DNA of 7,812 nt, taken from Lachnoclostridium sp. UBA1781. Its GTDB lineage: Bacteria; Bacillota; Clostridia; Lachnospirales; Lachnospiraceae. The position numbers and the translations under genes were made by a program. The notes under the pieces were generated by a model. It made no database searches. It was not told where the DNA came from and worked only from the letters and a program-made list of their open reading frames with translations. The stretch is taken from NCBI GenBank assembly GCA_002315495.1, contig DCGJ01000113.1, positions 1-7,812 on the forward strand, written 5' to 3'. Position 1 is the first letter of the stretch. Every line of letters begins with the position of its first letter. Positions 5,684 to 7,812 of the stretch are shown one piece after another.

Positions 5684-7354
5684 TTATCCCTCGAACTTGT
5701 TAATAATTGCACCCTTATCAGCGGAGCTTACCGCATCGGCATAACGCTTCAGCGCGCCCTTGATATTGGTTTTCTTCTTAATTACGGTCGTCTCCTTACG
5801 CTTTGCGAGCTCCTCGTCGGAAACCTTCAGCTCGATGGAGTACTCCGGAATGTTGATGGAGATGATGTCGCCATCCTGAACGTATGCGATGATACCGCCG
5901 CTTACCGCCTCAGGGGAAATGTGGCCGATACAAGCGCCACGGGTTGCGCCGGAGAAACGCCCATCGGTAATGAGGGCAACTTCCTTATCAAGGCCGATGC
6001 CTGCGATTGCGGAGGTTGGGGAGAGCATCTCTCTCATACCAGGGCCGCCGGCAGGGCCTTCATAACGAATAACAACGATGTCACCGGAAACGATCTTTCC
6101 CGTGTAGATTGCTGCGATTGCTTCTTCCTCGCTGTCGAATACCTTTGCAGGACCTTCGTGTACGAGCATCTCAGGAGCAACGGCACTACGCTTTACAACG
6201 CAGCCGTCCGGAGCGAGGTTACCGCGAAGAACGGCAATACCGCCGGTGGTGGAATATGGATTGTCGATTGGACGGATGGTAGCCGGGTCCATGTTGACTG
6301 CATTCTGCAGGTTCTCTTCCAGGGTCTTTCCGGTACAGGTCATAACGGAGGTGTCGAGAAGACCGAGCTTGGTGAGCTCCTTAAGAACCGCATACACACC
6401 GCCGGCCTCGTTCAGGTCCTCCATGTAGGTACGGCCTGCCGGAGCAAGGTGGCAGAGGTTCGGTGTCTTTTCGGAAACTTCGTTTGCCATATTCAGATTA
6501 AACTCTACGCCACACTCATTTGCAATTGCAGGCAAATGCAGCATGGAGTTCGTGGAGCAGCCAAGCGCCATATCGGCGGTCAGGGCATTTTTAATCGCAG
6601 CTGCGGTCATAATGTCGCGAGGCTTAATGTCCTTGCGAACCAAATCCATAATCTGCATACCGGCATGCTTTGCAAGCTCGATACGGGAAGAGTAAACAGC
6701 CGGAATGGTACCGTTTCCGCGAAGACCCATACCAAGAACCTCGGTAAGGCAGTTCATGGAGTTTGCGGTGTACATACCAGAACAGGAACCACAGGTCGGA
6801 CAGGTCTTCTCTTCGCAGATGCGCATCTCCTCGTCGGTCATCTTGCCTGCAGCGTAGGAGCCTACAGCCTCGAACATACGGGAGAGAGAAGTCTTTTCGC
6901 CGTCCACGCGACCGGCTAACATCGGGCCGCCGCTAACGAAAATGGTTGGTATATTAACTCGTGCAGCAGCCATCAGAAGACCAGGCACGTTTTTGTCACA
7001 GTTAGGAACCATAACAAGACCGTCAAATCCATGAGCGAGTGTCATTGCCTCGGTAGAATCTGCAATCATGTCACGGGTGATTAAGGAGTACTTCATTCCG
7101 GTGTGTCCCATGGCAATACCGTCACAAACGGCAATGGCCGGGAAGACAATCGGAGTACCGCCTGCCATAGCAACGCCAATCTTAACAGCGTCTACAATCT
7201 TATCAATGTTCATATGACCCGGAACGATTTCGTTGTAGGAACTAACGATACCGATTAACGGGCGAGCCTGCTCTTCAACGGTAAGACCGAGAGCATGGTA
7301 CAGGCTGCGGTGAGGGGCATTTTGGAAGCCGTCTACAATAGTGTCTTTAACCAT
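5684..7354 (-). CDS. ilvD: Dihydroxyacid dehydratase
   Basis: Dehydrates 2,3-dihydroxy-isovalerate and 2,3-dihydroxy-3-methylvalerate to the keto acids that precede valine and isoleucine. The start taken is the ATG at 7352-7354 (MVKDTIVDGFQNAPHRSLY), giving 556 residues, the normal length. An upstream ATG at 7426 adds 24 residues, has no ribosome binding site and abuts the ilvC terminator. The chosen ATG has only a modest purine-rich site (AAAGAGAG). Iron-sulfur and active-site blocks are PNCDKNVPG (117-125; Cys119 ligand, Lys121 the likely metal-binding lysine) and CPTCGSCSGMYTANSMNC (185-202). Near the C-terminus is GRFSGATRGACIGH with the catalytic serine. Where [2Fe-2S] enzymes carry a first cysteine, this one reads NEIVPGH, as in the oxygen-labile [4Fe-4S] enzymes, which fits an anaerobe. 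It lies downstream of ilvC and is coupled to the DUF815 gene. Confidence 0.96.
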   Translation of the reverse strand: MVKDTIVDGFQNAPHRSLYHALGLTVEEQARPLIGIVSSYNEIVPGHMNIDKIVDAVKIGVAMAGGTPIVFPAIAVCDGIAMGHTGMKYSLITRDMIADSTEAMTLAHGFDGLVMVPNCDKNVPGLLMAAARVNIPTIFVSGGPMLAGRVDGEKTSLSRMFEAVGSYAAGKMTDEEMRICEEKTCPTCGSCSGMYTANSMNCLTEVLGMGLRGNGTIPAVYSSRIELAKHAGMQIMDLVRKDIKPRDIMTAAAIKNALTADMALGCSTNSMLHLPAIANECGVEFNLNMANEVSEKTPNLCHLAPAGRTYMEDLNEAGGVYAVLKELTKLGLLDTSVMTCTGKTLEENLQNAVNMDPATIRPIDNPYSTTGGIAVLRGNLAPDGCVVKRSAVAPEMLVHEGPAKVFDSEEEAIAAIYTGKIVSGDIVVIRYEGPAGGPGMREMLSPTSAIAGIGLDKEVALITDGRFSGATRGACIGHISPEAVSGGIIAYVQDGDIISINIPEYSIELKVSDEELAKRKETTVIKKKTNIKGALKRYADAVSSADKGAIINKFEG

Positions 7355-7384
7355 ACTGATTTCTCTCTTTCTTGAAGGCATCGG

Positions 7385-7424
7385 AAGGCCTTCGGAATAA
7401 GGGGCATTTTCGAAAATGCGTCCC
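7385..7424 (-). promoter_or_regulatory. ilvD leader with two perfect palindromes
   Basis: Between the ilvC terminator and the ilvD start there are two palindromes: GCATTTTCGAAAATGC (7404-7419, 16 bp perfect; GGG at 7401-7403 can also pair with CCC at 7422-7424 past a 2-base bulge) and GAAGGCCTTC (7385-7394). No convincing -35/-10 pair is visible on the minus strand here. The leader may therefore be carried by read-through from ilvC, and the palindromes may be operators or RNA structures. Confidence 0.4.
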
Positions 7425-7429
7425 ATTTG

Positions 7430-7467
7430 ATAAAAATTAGGGCCCCGTCCGGAACTCGGTCGGGGCC
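7430..7467 (-). terminator. Rho-independent terminator after ilvC
   Basis: Read on the minus strand, GGCCCCG (7467-7461) pairs with CGGGGCC (7447-7441). Beyond a 1x1 mismatch a further 3-bp CCG/CGG stem closes a 5-base loop. The hairpin is followed by CTAATTTTTATC. It begins 22 bases beyond the ilvC stop. It should end or reduce transcription between ilvC and ilvD, so ilvD would depend on read-through or on its own promoter. Confidence 0.75.
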
Positions 7468-7489
7468 TTGTGGTCTTTCTGAATAAGGA

Positions 7490-7812
7490 TTAGTTGTTGA
7501 TCAACTTGTCCTCATCGCTCCAGCTGTAAAGCTTACGAACGTCAGCACCAACAACCTCGGATGGATGCTCAGCGTGAAGCTTACGCATTGCGTTGAAATG
7601 AACCTGAGCGCCTGCATCAGACATATCAAGAAGGAATTCCTTAGCAAAGGTACCGTCCTGAATATCGGAAAGGATCTTCTTCATAGCTTTCTTGGTCTCT
7701 TCGGTAATGATCTTAGGACCGGTTACATAGTCGCCGTACTCAGCAGTATTGGAGATGGAATATCTCATGCCTGCGAAACCGCTCTGGTAGATAAGGTCAA
7801 CGATGAGCTTCA
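7490..7812 (-). CDS. ilvC: Ketol-acid reductoisomerase, C-terminal part, 5' end cut by window
   Basis: NADPH-dependent enzyme that isomerises and reduces acetolactate and acetohydroxybutyrate, the step before IlvD. Only the last ~107 codons are in the window; the frame stays open to the right edge, reading KLIVDLIYQSGFAG before MRYSISNTAEYGDYV. This is the C-terminal knotted helical domain: SISNTAEYGDYVTGP carries the conserved substrate-contacting serine, and the protein ends LYSWSDEDKLINN, as in many clostridial short (class I) enzymes. The internal ATG at 7766-7768 is not the start. It is followed by a terminator and then ilvD on the same strand. Confidence 0.96.
   Translation of the reverse strand, partial: KLIVDLIYQSGFAGMRYSISNTAEYGDYVTGPKIITEETKKAMKKILSDIQDGTFAKEFLLDMSDAGAQVHFNAMRKLHAEHPSEVVGADVRKLYSWSDEDKLINN

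Noticed and set aside
5657..6919. Long open frame (420 codons) on the plus strand opposite ilvD
   Set aside because: It is antisense to a clear ilvD, has no ribosome binding site of note, and its composition (many Cys, Gly, Asn, His) is typical of a shadow of a codon-biased gene.
7355..7426. Longer ilvD start at 7426
   Set aside because: No ribosome binding site, directly abuts the terminator T-run, and adds 24 residues not expected at the IlvD N-terminus.
1..7812. CRISPR arrays, tRNA, rRNA, integrase or intact transposase genes
   Set aside because: No regularly spaced repeats, no cloverleaf or rRNA-like sequence and no mobile-element protein were seen; nearly all of the window is accounted for by metabolic and regulatory genes.

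Overview
The window looks like chromosomal DNA of a strictly anaerobic Gram-positive bacterium, most likely a clostridium of the Lachnospiraceae type. The basis is strong AGGAG-type ribosome binding sites, moderate GC content, a dihydroxyacid dehydratase of the oxygen-sensitive [4Fe-4S] type, a TrpB2-type tryptophan synthase beta chain, and the wording of the IlvC and LeuC-like proteins. The assignment is inferred from protein style and was not tested by a search.

Layout. Bases 1-821 (minus) hold the N-terminal two thirds of a trpB2 gene that runs out of the window. A 256-base divergent control region follows (822-1077), with a good promoter for trpB2 covered by two back-to-back 16-bp dyads. 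A LysR-type regulator (1078-1974, plus) reads away from it. Bases 1975-2128 separate two convergent genes and contain no gene. They hold nested inverted repeats and a perfect 14-bp palindrome that look like a folded RNA or the remnant of a small mobile element. From 2129 to the right edge every gene is on the minus strand. In order of transcription (right to left) they are: the 3' part of ilvC, a rho-independent terminator, ilvD, a DUF815 AAA+ ATPase that starts 3 bases after the ilvD stop, ridA, a divergent leuC-like gene, and a 155-residue protein I do not recognise.

How the genes fit together. IlvC and IlvD are consecutive steps of valine/isoleucine synthesis. RidA removes reactive enamine/imine intermediates made by PLP enzymes, including threonine dehydratase of the isoleucine pathway. 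LeuC would normally belong to leucine synthesis. Here the LeuC-like protein keeps its three iron-sulfur cysteines but has lost the Asp-Ser-His active-site motif (now Asp-Lys-Asn) and both arginines of the NRNFxGR motif (now His). No leuD lies next to it; the unrecognised gene sits where leuD is expected. This cluster of a divergent dehydratase, a DUF815 ATPase and an orphan protein is the most unusual part of the window. The trpB2/LysR pair is probably a separate unit in which the regulator acts on its divergent neighbour.
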